A stretch of 64,000 nt of DNA, from NCBI RefSeq assembly GCF_001632365.1, contig NW_024468514.1, forward strand, positions 280,129 to 344,128. The letters run 5' to 3'. Origin of the DNA: Laetiporus sulphureus 93-53. Its lineage: Eukaryota > Basidiomycota > Agaricomycetes > Polyporales > Laetiporaceae. The notes below the pieces were generated by a model. The model was not told the DNA's origin. It did no database searches and was given only the letters and a program-made list of their open reading frames with translations. Within the stretch, counting starts at the first letter, position 1; each line of letters begins with the position of its first letter. Shown piece by piece: positions 27,096-40,589 of the stretch. The position numbers and the translations under genes are program-made.

Positions 27096-30000
27096 ATGAG
27101 CACTGATGGTATCCAAATAACGATCCCCGGTGCGCCGTCCAACCCGACAACTAAATGCACAGCAGCTGACTCTGCACTCAGACTTCGATGATGAGGATTA
27201 CCGTTCCACGCCCATCTTCGGACGCACGCCAGGTGCCAGCCTGTGGGGAACGCCGAGCTCAGGGCAAAACTCGCCCACCATCCTGACCCCAGTCGCTCTG
27301 CCAGAGCGTGCGGATAGGTCCTACTTTCATTCTCGTGCCGATTCCATTACTTCCGATGACTCCACACATTCCCTTCAATATCCCACCCGCAAGGTCAAGT
27401 CTCCGTTTGTTCACTCCGCACAATCGTCCTTCGCTGCGAATGCAGCCAGCAGTTCCTTTACCAAGAAATCATCTTTCGCGTCACTCCGCAATGCATTCAA
27501 GAAGGCGAGCGAGCCTGCACCTCCTGTACCTGCACTGGATCAACAGCCTTACCCTGCCTTGAAAAATCCATTCAACCGTTCAACCTCCTCGCTCGCTCAG
27601 CTGCCTCCGATGCCTCATCGGCATCAGCCTTCAATGCAAGCTAGCCCACCAAATTTCAGGCCATCCACCCCTGGATCTGCCGATTTTAGGGGTAGATCGA
27701 TGCCCTCAAGAATGAAAGAGCATAAATATGGCCGCTCGCAACACTCACATTCAAGTTCGGCCTTCCACAGTTCAGATGGTGGTAGTGATGCTGGCTATCA
27801 TATGACATCCTCTTCGCCGCCACCCGTTCCGCGAATGCCGCATGGCTTTGGAGGAGTAACACACAGAGACGAGTCACGATCGCTTTCGGATTTGGAAGAC
27901 AAGATCAACATGGAACCCCGCACACCTTCTGATTACGCGCTGCATGCTATTTTCATCCGCTTCGCGGCGTCGGCGGAAATGCGCATCGATGAGTTCCTCA
28001 GACAGCCATTGGTACGTGTCATAACATGGTTCTCTTTGAGCTCGGAGTCGTTCATGCGATTCGATGCATAGGAACGGGAGCCTGCACTTTCGGGTCTAAT
28101 TGGTCCAGGCGTCGATCCCAAACTCGATGAACTGTTGTTGTCTCTCGGAAAAATCGCGCAGAAGCACGGAAAGCAGGTCATTGACTCCATCATTCGGTGG
28201 CGCAAGTCACAGAACGAGAGCGTGAGCACCGAAATGCAGCAATATCATTTATTGCAGGCAACCACCAGCGCACGTGGAGCGCGGCCGCAGGATATTCTGT
28301 CGATTCTCAACGAGCGCAAGTCGCTCGCATCTATTTATATTATGTGTCGCGCGTTGATCGCGGCGACTGAGAATGCAACTAAGGACGGCCTCAATGACTC
28401 AACCGGGCACAGCTTAGAAGAACTGACCTTCGAGCAGTTCAAGAAACCGGACATCAAATCGCTGACTGCGTCTGCGAACCACCGCAGCAACGCGGAGCTG
28501 TACGCAATTTTGTTAGGTCAGATCGCTAAAGTTAGGTGGGGTTCAATGCTTCGTAGTGTTATCCATTCGGCCCCTGACCTGCTGCTCTCAGGTTTGAAAG
28601 CGTTACGGATCGCTTCTTGGTTGAGCTTGGTCCTGTCGCAGCGGGTCAAGTGCCAAAAGATGCAGACTTCAAGTACGAGAATCTCGTGAAGGGCCTGAAA
28701 TATGTGCCTGTAACGGTCAGTATTTCCTTCATGTTAATCAATGCGCCTGTTCGCTGAATGGGGACGCTAGGTTTGGCCTCCTGAGTCCTTCGAAGAGGGT
28801 GCAGAGTTCATGGTTTCGCTATCCAAATCCTTCGAGAACGCGCATGGTAATCGCCTGAAAACTATTTTTGCCGAAACATTGGTACATATGCTGCATCCAA
28901 TTGCCAAGGTACGAGATCTGGTTTATCACTGCTGTTGAAACTATCTTATCAGTCAGCCAAATCTGTCAGACTGCTCAAGCCGAAGTCAACCACCCTGAAT
29001 GGGCGAAGGCTATAGAAGTGATCTTCCCGAAAGCCAGAGATATGATGGCGAAACCGCGATACTGGCATGTGGCATTTCCCCTTGCCGTGACCGCTCTCTG
29101 TGTTGCACCTCAGGAGTACTTCTTACGCAATTGGAACGTCTGTTTCGAAGCTGGATTGAGCAAGATTAAGGTAGTCTATGAAGCATGTAACATTGTCTTA
29201 TCAGCGTCTGACTATTTTCTTTCAGGAACGGATACACCGCCTTCCTGTGCTCAATGGCTTGCTGCGCTTGATGTGGACGTATCTATATCGGTGTCATGAG
29301 CCTGCGTCCACTGCGACTGCCAGGGTCGAGTCAGCGTTGAAGCACTTCTTTCCAGCTAACAAACTGACAGTCAGCCCTCAAGACGAGCATCTTGAGCCGT
29401 TCATCTATCTCCTGCATTTCATACTCTCCCGTCATTTCGACGTTGGCAGCGAGTTTTGTCTCGAGCTTTTGCAGGAGCGTAGTGTCACGGGGCATCCGTC
29501 AAACCTGTCAAATGTCCTAGCACCGGAGAGAATAACGGTCGCCACACAAGCTATCTTGCTTTCTCTGCATGCCATAGAGAGAGAAGAGCTGACACCTGCT
29601 TGGCCCACCAGCTGCGAGTTTTCCGTATTGCCTGACCGCGAAGACTATCCCACATCTTCGAAGCCCATCCCAGCATCCGTGTTATCCAAGGGGGGATGGA
29701 AGGATCTTATCGATCGTTCCAGTCTTTGCCTCACCACTTTTGGGCTGTACTGCTACCAGACAGTCGGCAAGTGGTCCATCCTCGATGAACAGTGGTCTGT
29801 TACCCGCATCACTCCAAACTATGAGGACGCGCATAACTTCGTCATTCGATCGCATGCGGAGTTCTCATCAGTTGCATACCCCAATCAATTTGCTTCCCAT
29901 ATTCACGTGCTGCAAACGGTGTATCAATCGTGGCCGCGCTGTCTCCATTCCTCGCTGGCGATCGAGGATGCGTTTGACATGCTCATACGCGGCATCCTCC

Positions 30001-33000
30001 ATGTCGAACCGGCCATTGGCGAAGCTGCAAATCATGCGCTGCAGCGCTTTGTAATGGACGGCTTATACGTATCTGTCTTGCTAAGTCGACTCTCCAACTT
30101 CCTCTTCGATCCTGCCTCGATTGGCGAAGGCTCTGGTCTGAAATTGAACATCGAAAGTCCGCGCCTCCTGGCCCTTTGGCTGACTTTCATTGACCAATGG
30201 ATCAATGAGATCAAGCAAAAACCACCTCGAGAGCTGATTGCGGAGGAAATGGATGACATCAAAGCGAGGGCTGTGGAGATCGAGGCAGGAGCATTATTTC
30301 TACTGGCATATCATAAGCTTCCTGCTTATCATTTCGGCTGCAAGGCGATGCGCCTGTTAGCCGGATTGCATTCACACCTGCAGCTCCCAACGTCCTCTCT
30401 TGACCTGGCCGACGCACCGTTCCAGTTCGCAGCCGCGCTAAATGGAAAGCTAGACCCGAAACTTTACCTCCATGGTCACGAAGATATCCTTGAAGCGGAT
30501 GAGCTAGTGCGCCTCGAACACTGGAAGCAAGATCGCCGTCAAGACGTTGCTTTGCAATTGGCTGGAAGTGACATTCTGGTCGACCGCAATTTATGGAGAC
30601 ATATCTTTCCGGCCCTTTTGCAAGTATCGATGCGGGAATCATGTAACAGTGTCCTGCTCAACTTCCGCGAGAAAGTGGTTGCAGCTGCGAACCGATTTCA
30701 TCAATTTGTGGTCCACTTGGCTGGCGTCAGCAACAGAACACCGTCCAACCTTCCTCAGCGTTCTGGCTCAGTTGGAGAGAAAGACATGTCCAGGCTGGTT
30801 AGCGACCACAGGCCTACAATCCAGCAATGGCATGCTTGGGTCAAGATCATATGTGCTACCGCACAAGTGTCCGATAACAGGCCTGCTGCGAATCACTCGA
30901 AGCGAGACCATTCCCGCGGATGGTCTGAGGTCAATGCTGAGAACGAGCAGATGGCGAATACACGCGATCTTTTCAAGTATTTGAGCCAATTTCTCGATTC
31001 CGATCATACTCTCTTTCGTGACGTCGCCGTCTCGAGCATCAGCCTTTTCCCAGCAAGTGGCTACTCACAGCTTCTGGAAGACCTAAGCATTCTTGCTTCC
31101 CGTCAGTTCTACGATGATACACGGTCGAAAGCAGCAAATGTCCCCGTCGTCGGACGTGCCCGCAGGCAGGAACGGTTCCATACGGCTGTTGCTCGCATCT
31201 ACTACCTGACTGCTCATATGCTCGAAGATCAGCGATCATCAGGCAAGCAGACTGCGCTGACGCACGTCCTGAAGTATGTCCGAAACATGCAAGCGTTCCT
31301 TCTCGCCCCAGAGCATCGTGATTTGTTCTCCTTGCAAAGGCTTCGGCGCTACTTCTGTGGCACCGTACAGCGACTGTTTGATGGACTCGCTACGCTCAAC
31401 GACTCTGACCGGTTCATCCCACCGAATATCCATCTGGCTTTGTACAGGCTCTGCGAAGAGTGGTGTCAGTTTGGCAAACAATCTGAGAACGTGACCAGGC
31501 GTCTCATCATCATGCAGACTGCAGCTGGCAAGTCTCTCACTGATCCAGCCGATCAAGCAGAGATCATACAGCGCTTCCAAACTGAAACGAAAGCCTTGTC
31601 ATATGCTGCTGTAGGCGCAATGGCGGCTCTAAGTGTGAGTAGGTTTTGATAATGGTACTGCGTCTCGAGCGCTCAACTCGTCACTAGCACAAAGCGTACT
31701 TCCCTCCAGATCAGTCCTCAGGATCACCTACGGATAGAACCATGCTCGATACAATTTCTAAGCCTCTCCAAGCGACTCAAACCCTGGACCGAATCACTGC
31801 CATTCTCGCAAACTTCCATGAACCAGTTCAATCCGCAGGAAAGTGCGTGCCTTATTGTGTGCGATTTTGCTGACTTCGCTGATTTTCGAGTAGGAAAGCT
31901 CTTCGCTCACTTCTTGTCCATTCACATTCCGATAATGAACTGCTCGATGAAGTTCTTAGGAGAGCATTCGTGACCACCCGAGAATTGGACACCAGTAATG
32001 CACGATTCTTCGAAGTTGTCGCACAAGTCATTTGTATCAGTCCGCCAGTTCATGGCTTCACGTTCAGTCAAGCTGTCTGCCTTGGGCTATCGAACCTATG
32101 CCATCCCCTCCAGGAGATTCGCCGCCAAGCTTTCAACGTCTTGGAGGCGATACACGAGCAGTCTTGCGGCCTCATCTCATTGATGCAATATGAGGCGGCA
32201 GTTTGCAGCTCTGCCCCCAGTGCATATTTATATGCCCATCGTCTCATCTCCGATGTTCTCGCCGGAGAGCATCCAGATAAAGCCGTGAATGTACTTGCGC
32301 AACTTGCTGATTGGATTCCTCGCGCATTCGACAGCACCTCGGATAAAGGATCCCTCTTACTGTTGCAAAGCCTGGAATACTGGATACCGAGCATGAATCT
32401 CATGGATAGCACAAACTCCGCGTTGTCTCGGGAGGGTCGACTGGCCATATACCATCTGATGGCTCTAACACTGCGCTATGCCGAGAGCTACGCTGAGCAG
32501 GTACTGGTTCTTTGGACCCGGCTCGTTGATGCGCCTCACCAAGCAAATGGTTATGCTGTCATCAAATTTCTGCTGGAGCAGTCCCCGAAGGTGGGCAGCA
32601 CTGTATTTATCAGCTGTGCTGCCAAAGTTGTTGCATGTCTTTCGCAAAGCGCGGTCAGCAATCTTGTGTTTGAGGAACTATGCGGCTTGCTGGATCCGTC
32701 TCGTATGCTGCCTACCTACGAACACAAGATGTCTCCACCAGATGCGGAAGAGCTTGAGGAGTGGTCCGATCTCGACATTCTGTTTTCTGAGCAGCCGAAG
32801 TTGACCTTGGGTCAGACACAGTTTGCTTTGCTTTTCCTCTCGGAAGCTGCGACGGAGCGATACTGGGGTTACGACGAGCAAATGCCTGTCCTCTTACACG
32901 CCTTATTCATGCACCTGAATTATCGGCACCCATTCATCCAGCAGCGCTCCTGGCACATGCTTTTCCAACTTCTCCGTTCTTGCATGTCCGGCTACGACGA

Positions 33001-34732
33001 GATGATGGATCGTTCACTTTATCGATCTCGCTCGGGGCTTAGATCAACAATAAGACAGCTGGAGCAGCAAGCTGACATGAGGGTCTGGAAGGAGGAGGAA
33101 TCCAGGAGCCAAGCAGAATCCAAGTTGAGATGGTTGTCCGCTGAGGTTCTTGACCTGTTGGAGCCTCTCTATCCTAGACTCCGTTCTCACTGGGGCTCTT
33201 GGGCCTTGAGATGGGGCACAGCTTGCTTGAAGCGTGATCTCGCTTATCAGTCCTTGCAATTGTATAGGGTACTCAATCCTCCCGTCAGTGCGCAAGATAT
33301 AGATATGGTACTAGGCCGTCTCGCAAGCACGGTCGCCGACGAAGATCCTAGCATCCAGAAATTCACTGTCGAGCTCATTTTGACGTTGACAGCATCGGCA
33401 TCGTCTGACGATCTCGATGCTGCTCTTCTCCCAAAGCTCTACTGGGGCGCTGTCGCCTGTCTGTCGACGACCGTGGAAAACGAGTTCCTCCATGTCGTAG
33501 AGCTTCTTGACACATTGCTGTCAAGGCTGGATCTAGATGACCCACCGGTTGTCGATGCACTGCTGGAGCGAAAACCGTTGGCATGGGATGGATCCCTGTC
33601 TCTCCAATCCCGCCTCCTCATAGGGCTGCGCTCTTCCACGACATCGACACTCACGCTGAAGCTCTTACAGCGTCTGGCCGGTGTGGGCGATGGTCGGCTG
33701 ATAGATTCCTCGGACGGACGTGTGCGAGATTTATACACTCTGGCGCTTCCTCTTTGTCTCCATGCGATGACAAACGGCTCGCAGGATCAGACATTGCAGA
33801 GCTTTGCTCTCGACATCGGGCGGCTCGCTGACGAGGAGGAACGACCAAGCATCCATCGCATCATGACGTCCTTCGCCAAAAGTCGTTTTCGCACCAAGGA
33901 GGACTTTCTCCGGGAGTCAGTTACCAGTCTTCGCGAGCATTATGGCTCTGAACATTGGACTGAAATCATCACTTTGTTGATGAGTCTGGTGCTGAACAAA
34001 GAGCAGTGGCTGCGGAGCAACACCATGAAGATTCTTAAGCTCCTGTTCCAGCAGCGCGAGACGAGAAGCCCTGTGAACCTGCTCGGGTCAGAATTGCTGA
34101 TGCCTCTTTTGCGGCTTTTGGAGACAGATCTTGCGTCCGAGGCTCTTGATGTTCTCGATGAGCCCCTACAAATATCCGGCGGGCCCGCAGCGAAGCATGT
34201 GTTACGGATGAGCCTCTATCATCACCTTCGTGCCGACGCCAAGGAAGTCGACTCTGTCGCTGAAGTCTTCGGTGTTGCACAGGAGTCCGGCTGGTGTGTC
34301 CCACGACCAAGTTCACTTCGGGATGCGTGCAGGTCCAATCTGTACGCCGTATTCGATTCCTCCAAGCACGGCCGGCCATCTCGCATTGAGTTCTCCCCGG
34401 AGGAGATTCAGGCACCGCAGGACGATTCGCTTGACGACGATCTGGGCGACATGGTGCAGAACTTGCATGAGCTCAGCGCGTTCTTCCGGGAGGGGCATTC
34501 GCCTGGTCCTGTAGCCAACAGGCAGCTCGAGGCGCGCATCGCGGCGATCCTAGCGAAGTCGTCGGAGGACATCCCTCCCACGCCATTTGCGGATGCATTT
34601 GACGTCGAGAGTGAGGTGGGGAGCTCGACGTCGTACGAAGATTCGGATGACTCGGATTATGATACTAGTTCTGACCTGTTCGAGTTTGATTCCCCCGCCA
34701 TGTCTCGGTATACATCGAATTCATCACATTAA
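27096..34732 (+). CDS. TAO3: Cell morphogenesis scaffold TAO3/MOR2 (Furry family)
   Basis: Very large HEAT-like repeat scaffold of the RAM/MOR pathway, which works with NDR kinase (Cbk1/Orb6) at sites of polarised growth and septation (known as Tao3/Pag1, Mor2 and Furry). Exons: 27096-27129, 27182-28011, 28072-28535, 28592-28715, 28771-28908, 28970-29170, 29226-31634, 31688-31842, 31894-34732. The joined frame gives 2,397 residues, close to Tao3. Residues 1-270 are Ser/Pro-rich and disordered. The conserved N-terminal domain follows (DYALHAIFIRFAASAEMRID, HPEWAKAIEVIFPKARDMM, WHVAFPLAVTALCVAP). A long helical body ends near NLYAVFDSS, and an acidic tail (SSTSYEDSDDSDYDTSSD) closes the protein. 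The first intron was placed to give ITIPDFDDEDYR. No defect seen. Confidence 0.92.
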
Positions 34733-35332
34733 TCTACCCTACGTTCGTTTGTCATCGGATTCGTTTTTGCTTATTCGTAATCGCTCTTTATACACATTGT
34801 ACTGTACTGTCTGTAGCTGTAGTGATACGCTAGCGGTCTCCGGAATAGATAAGTGGCTTATACCTCCTCCAAGGACTTGCTGATGAACGACCCTCCTGAG
34901 ATCATCTCCGCGATCATTGCCATTGATGGTGATGACCGTGCGTGTGTGCTGTTCTTCGCAATATTGCATGTGAAGATGCACATGAGATAATTATGCTATG
35001 ATATATTGTTACAGCAGGTGCCTCCACTGTATACATCCTAAGTTTATCTTCATTCGCTTGCTGATTATACTATTCTACTGTGCTTTGGGAGAGAAAGAGA
35101 GTGAACAGCCCATGAATTCTAACCACAGGAAGGCACCAAGGAATGTGTATCGTCGTAAGTCATTGCGGCACAAAGGAATGCTACGAATATGGGTGATGAA
35201 GCAGTGAAAGAGCTTGATGCTTAAAGCCGTATGCTGTTATAGCGAGTGCGCTTGTCTGCGGCGACGATGCTGAGTGACGTGCCAGGCACGGCTGAGAGAC
35301 TGCAAAGGGCAGCAGAAGGTGCAAATGACCAA
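34733..35332. other. Intergenic, convergent 3' ends
   Basis: Separates the stops of TAO3 (plus) and the 555-residue gene (minus). AT-rich near 34980-35080. Nothing else seen. Confidence 0.6.
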
Positions 35333-37000
35333 CTAGGAGCGGGAAGAGAGGCCTCCCCATGCGCGCGGGAGTCCATCTCTCCTTTTCATATTATTATTGA
35401 ATCCAGGGACGCCCATCGCCTCCCACCCTAGGCCCTCGCCGTCGTCCTCGTCGACGGACGTCCGCCGACTCAAGCCCCGCGTGCCATACTCGTTGCCATC
35501 TTCCCATGGCTTGTTCTGTTCACGGAGGTTACTTCGGCTGTGATGCAGGTGCCGGCGGAGGCTCTGGATCGAATATTGGCGCTTGGGCGGCACGAGCAGG
35601 CGTGCAAAGTCGAGTTCCGCGTCGTCTTCATCATCTTCGTCATCATACTCGTCTGATGGCGTGGTGGCGGCGATTGTACGGTCGACAGCGGCGATTGGCA
35701 CACGTCGTCCGTCGACCCAGTGCGTGCTTAGGCTCCACGTGTCGTTCTCGATGCAGGTGCTCGCGAGTGTGGGCACGCCGTCGCACTTGCTAGCTCGGCG
35801 CACGTTCCGCCACGGTCTCCCTCGCTGCTGGCCACGCAGAGAGGAGCTGTAGCTTGCCCGGTCATCGCTGCGAGATGACGAACGCGATGCGGGTGCGGAG
35901 CGGCACAAGACTCGTGCGGTACTCACTGCACTCGGGGCGGCCCCTGTGGGCGAGAGATAGGATGTCAAGCCTAGAGGTGCACCGGATAGACTTCGCACTG
36001 TGGACGGTCGTCCTCGATTCGTCTTGTCGGCCAACGCATGCTTGCTCAGATTTTTCGCGCGCGTCGCCTGTGGAGTTGACCGGCTCAGGATCCGTGGTGT
36101 TTGCGGCCCGCCGACGTACGCATGGGGGGTACCAGAGGATGCGACAGCCTTCGCGACGGAGTCTCTCCATGTCGGTGGGAGAGAAGGCCGTCCCTCGACA
36201 GAGCTTTCGCATGTCGAGAGAGGGCGTCGGGAAATGGTGGGGACGGAAGCCATATGACGCAGGTAACCCTGTGCTGCCGAGACCTGGGCATATGTCCGCA
36301 GATTGCCCGAGGTTTGTGGACGCAGGGTCGGTGTATGCGGGTGTGGTTGCCGAGGGGGACGCCTACAGCTGATGGTGTGGCCGTCAGAGCTGATGGATGT
36401 GTGACTGCGCATGGATGGGGTAGACGTGCCCGACGCCGACAGTGGCGGCGATATTGGAATATATGGACTCGAGGTGCCGTGCAGGTCGTGCATGTGTGCG
36501 AGAGGAGAGGAAGGAACGGACCAGTGGCGCATATCCGGGCGTTGGCTAGAGGGGGTCGTGCGCTCGCCGCAGGAACTGTCCGCAGAACGATCACTCCTAC
36601 CTGCACTTGGCATCCAGCTTGCGAGGTATCCGACAACCGTATCCACACCTCCACGGACGTTCCCTCTTCTGCGCTCCTCGCGCTCCGTCTCTGGAGTGTA
36701 AATTCGTGTCTCTTTGTAACCCGCCTCCCGGAGCAAGTCCTCGAGACATTCGTAGGTCTTCGACGTCCCGCGGCGGTGCAGCGGGACGCGTCCGGGGTCA
36801 CCTCGTGAAAGTGAAGGGGGATAGCGCGATGTGGTGCGGCCGCGTAGAGGGGTGGATGACGACGAGCCGACTGTTGTATCCTCTGATGATTTCGAACTTG
36901 TCGCCTGGCCATCACTCTGCGGCATAATGCAGTTCAAAGAGTGTTCTATTACGTGTTTTGGCAAGAAGCATACCGGTTCATCTTCTGCGACAGCAGACAT
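35333..37000 (-). CDS. Uncharacterised Ser/Arg/Pro-rich disordered protein
   Basis: Single-exon frame of 555 residues from ATG at 37000 to the stop at 35333. I do not recognise the family. The only segment that looks structured is YECLEDLLREAGYKETRIYTPETER (about residues 85-110), followed by VDTVVGYLASWMP (about 120-135). The rest is low-complexity: Ser/Thr/Pro-rich blocks, Arg-rich stretches, an acidic run (DEYDDEDDEDDAELDF) near residue 450, and a C-terminal EGLGWEAMGVPGF. The length, clean frame and GC-rich third positions support it over long antisense frames in the same region. It shares a 640 bp divergent upstream region with MLH1. It may be a phosphoregulated protein; that is only inference. 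Confidence 0.75.
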   Translation of the reverse strand: MSAVAEDEPVCFLPKHVIEHSLNCIMPQSDGQATSSKSSEDTTVGSSSSTPLRGRTTSRYPPSLSRGDPGRVPLHRRGTSKTYECLEDLLREAGYKETRIYTPETEREERRRGNVRGGVDTVVGYLASWMPSAGRSDRSADSSCGERTTPSSQRPDMRHWSVPSSPLAHMHDLHGTSSPYIPISPPLSASGTSTPSMRSHTSISSDGHTISCRRPPRQPHPHTPTLRPQTSGNLRTYAQVSAAQGYLRHMASVPTISRRPLSTCESSVEGRPSLPPTWRDSVAKAVASSGTPHAYVGGPQTPRILSRSTPQATRAKNLSKHALADKTNRGRPSTVRSLSGAPLGLTSYLSPTGAAPSAVSTARVLCRSAPASRSSSRSDDRASYSSSLRGQQRGRPWRNVRRASKCDGVPTLASTCIENDTWSLSTHWVDGRRVPIAAVDRTIAATTPSDEYDDEDDEDDAELDFARLLVPPKRQYSIQSLRRHLHHSRSNLREQNKPWEDGNEYGTRGLSRRTSVDEDDGEGLGWEAMGVPGFNNNMKRRDGLPRAWGGLSSRS

Positions 37001-37640
37001 TACAGCCGCTCGTGTGCTTGCGATCTAAATGAACGAAGTCGTGTTCCGTCCGGCGTTAGCAGTTGCTCTCGCAGCCTGTATTGCCAGTGCCTGTCGATGC
37101 CGCACGCGACTGGCGGCAGTCGGTGCGCGTGGAGAGGAGTGTAGGACTTTGGACCCTCCAGCGTTGAACGTTGAACGTTGATGCGTTAAATAGAGGAGAG
37201 GGAGGTGAAGGATCAGAGGCGTTTGTGGCTTGTGGCTTGGGGTTGAGGCTCTCGGTTCGCCAGGTTATGTAAGGCAAGCATCACTCACGTGGCGAAAACG
37301 CGTCGCGTCACATCGTAACGGTCTGCGGCAGGTAACCCATTCCCTTATTGTCGCAATTGTATTTTGCTCGTCTCCTCAAATAGTCCATAGTATCGTCTGC
37401 CGGTCCTGGTGCATCCCAAAAGCAAGCTCGACAAAGGCAGATACTCATGAGCTCTATGCCGGTCCTAGCACTTCATCTTCGTTAAGACTTGTTCATTACC
37501 AAGTCTCGCGGACGAATGATCGTGGATATCACGCTGAGCTTTTCTCTGCTCAAAATTCACTGAGTCTGCCTTGCCTGCCTGAAAAGTTCAGAGAAGGAAA
37601 ATCTAACGATGCGCCGAATAGCCCGGAACAATATCGCAAG
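37001..37640. promoter_or_regulatory. Divergent upstream region, 555-residue gene and MLH1
   Basis: 640 bp between the two divergent start codons. A small GTTGAACGTTGAACGTTGA tandem lies at about 37162-37180. No further element can be supported. Confidence 0.45.
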
Positions 37641-40589
37641 ATGGCCACTACCGCGCGCTCGCCATCTCCACCACCACCCGGACCTTTACCCATTCGTCGT
37701 CTCCAAGAATCTGTCATCAATCGCATTGCAGCGGGAGAAGTGTGGCTATTGTCTCTCGAAAGAATGCGTGGAGCTGACAGTGACGGAATAGATCATACAT
37801 CGGCCAGCATCAGCGCTGAAGGAGCTCATTGAGAACAGCCTCGATGCTGGTTCCACCTTCATCCGCATCACTGTGAAGGATGGAGGCATGAAGTTGCTCC
37901 AGATACAGGATAACGGATGTGGAATTAGGGTGCGCCTATCGACTAGTATTCATAGGCAATACTTGCTAATGCAATGGCCATTCGCAGAAAGCAGATTTGC
38001 CCATCCTGGCAGAACGCTTCACCACCTCCAAGCTGTCAACATTCGCTGACCTGTCTCATCTGACAACCTATGGCTTCCGAGGGGAAGCTCTCGCATCTAT
38101 ATCATATGTCGCTCACCTGTCGGTCGTGACGAAGACCAAGACTGACACATGTGCATGGAAGTGCGCCGCTCCGCAGCCTATGTTTATCTTGAGAGCCGTG
38201 AGTGACGTCTGTATTCACCAACAGATCAAGCTATGCCGATGGCGCCCTCGTTCCTGCCAAAGTTGGGTCGCCTGCCGAGCCGAGACCATGTGCAGGGAAT
38301 GACGGGACGACGATCACGGTAGGTGCGCCGTTGCCAATACTTGCCTACCGATCGTAAACATGCCTAGGTAGAGAACCTCTTCTACAACACTCCGACTAGA
38401 TTGTCTGCCCTTCGTAGCTCATCGGAAGAGTATGCCCGCATCCTCGATGTCGTCACAAAATATGCGGTGCATAACCCGCACGTCTCGTTCACTTGCAAGA
38501 AGGTACTGCGCATCTTCTTACGACCCCATCAGGACTATACTAATCTGATGATAGGCTGGCTCGCCAACACCGGACGTCTCCACTCCGTCCGGTTCCACCA
38601 CAGCGCAAGCTATTCGCTTGCTCTATGGCCAGACGATCGCCAAGGACCTGCTGCACGTAACAGTATCATCTTCATCGGATGATGAAGGCTCGGGCAATGC
38701 AAACGAGGATGCCAATTCCTGGTCAGCCGAAGCTCACTTCACGAACGCGCACTATCAGGCGAAGAAGACTGTCCTACTCCTGTTCATCAATCGTGAGTAA
38801 CCATCCACAGACTGTACGCATACACCACTTGATGTGATCTTCATCACACTCTCAGATCGTCTAGTGGAGTCCTCTCGCATCAAAAAGGCCATGGAGGCCA
38901 TCTACAATGGCATCTTGCCCAAAGGCGCGTCTCCATTCGTCTATCTCAGGTACTCCTCCCTCTCACGCTGAGAAACAATGCTGCTGACTCAAGTGCAGTC
39001 TGCAGCTCGATCCGCACTCGGTCGACGTGAACGTCCATCCAACGAAGCGCGAAGTGCATTTTCTGAACGAGGACGCCATCATGGAGCGCATCTCCGATGC
39101 CCTCCAGGGGAAGCTTGTCGGGGAGAGCCAGTCGCGCGTGTTTGAGTATCAGGTTCGTGCAGGTGGTGGAGAATGAGCTTGACTGCTGACGGTGACGTTG
39201 TAGACTCTCCTTACAGGCGGCGTCGCCGAAGTGCCGCGCGACAAGGGAAAGGGCAAGAAGCGAGCGCTCGACCAGGAGGACCGTGATGATGAGAACGAGG
39301 AGATGCATGAAGAAGGCTCCTCGACACCGCTATGTATGCCGTCCGCCATCACAACCGTCAGACCTGCTGAAAACAACATATATGACCACAGCTTCTATTC
39401 AACAGAAGAAGAAAGTGCTCTCGCAGCACAAAGTGCGCACCTCGCTGCAAGACCGCACGCTCGACTCGATGTTCGCGATCGTCAGTCCTTCGCAGCAGGC
39501 GAGCGGAGGCAGCGGGCCGAGTGGGCCGGAGACGCCGCCGAATCAGGTAGCCAAAGCGCGCGACATTAAGGAATCGCTGTGCTACTTGACATCGGTTCGA
39601 AACCTTAGGCAGGCTGTGGTTAAGGGAAAGCACCGCCGTAAGTGGAATATGAATCAGAATCGCGTATGTGTAGTAAGGTGGTTGTTCGTCACAGAGCTCA
39701 GCGAGATCTTGGAAAAGCACACGTTCGTCGGGATCGTGGACGTCAGTCGATGCCTCTCCCTCATCCAACACTCGACGAAGCTGTATCTGGTGAATCACGG
39801 CGCTCTAGCGTAAGTTGTTCTTCCACTGCTTTTGTACATATATCCTGATATTATGACGGCTTGTCTGGTGCAGAGAGGAACTGTTTTACCAGCTCGGGTT
39901 GCATCAGTTCGGCGACCTCAGACGGTTGAAGCTCGATCCTGCGCCATCGTTGCGGACGCTCATCGCTCTTGCGGTTGACGTGGAGGAAGGCATTGAGCGC
40001 AGCGGGCTAAGCAAGCCGCAAATCGTCAATGTAAGTCGCCAATGGCGGTATCTCCGAGTTCATTTCCCGACACCCATTGCTTACATTCTTGATATAGCGC
40101 ATAGTCGATACGCTGGTTGAGCGCCGCGAGATGCTCGACGAGTACTTTTCGCTTCGCATCAGCGCCGAGGGCGTGGTCGAGAGCCTGCCGATGCTGCTGA
40201 GGGACTATACGCCCAACCTCGACAAGCTGCCGCTCTTCCTAATGAGGCTCGGGCCTCAGGCAAGCACTCTCTTTCTCTTTTATTCCATCCTATGCTGACG
40301 AGCATTCTAGGTTGACTGGACGTCCGAAAAAGAATGCTTCGAATCGTTCCTTCGCGAGCTCGCGTATTTCTATGTCCCAGAGCCGCTCATAACACCGTCC
40401 GCGACAGACGCAGACACGGAGCTGTCCGAGGAGGAGAAGGCGGAAGACCGTTCGGTGCAGTGGCAGATCCAGCATGTGTTGTTCCCTGCGATGGCGCGGT
40501 ATCTGGTCGCGCCGAAGTCGCTGTTGGACCGCGATGTGGTGCAGGTGGCGAACTTGCCGGACTTGTACCGTGTTTTCGAGAGGTGTTGA
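37641..40589 (+). CDS. MLH1: DNA mismatch repair protein MLH1
   Basis: MutL homologue; with Pms1 it forms MutL-alpha, which licenses strand incision in mismatch repair and acts in meiotic crossing over. Fourteen exons join to 737 residues: 37641-37739, 37792-37929, 37988-38160, 38225-38318, 38368-38502, 38555-38792, 38856-38949, 38999-39152, 39204-39333, 39392-39637, 39695-39809, 39874-40030, 40098-40259, 40311-40589. GHKL ATPase motifs: [17 protein letters not shown] (about 44-54), [26 protein letters not shown] (about 107-118). Then [12 protein letters not shown], a charged linker, [40 protein letters not shown], and the terminal FERC, whose Cys is known in yeast to complete the Pms1 endonuclease site. 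One intron is GC-AG (40260-40310). No defect seen. Confidence 0.95.

Noticed and set aside
36085..36915. Long open frames in other frames and on the plus strand inside the 555-residue gene
   Set aside because: Shadow frames caused by high GC and Arg/Ser codons; no start context or exon logic and no family content.
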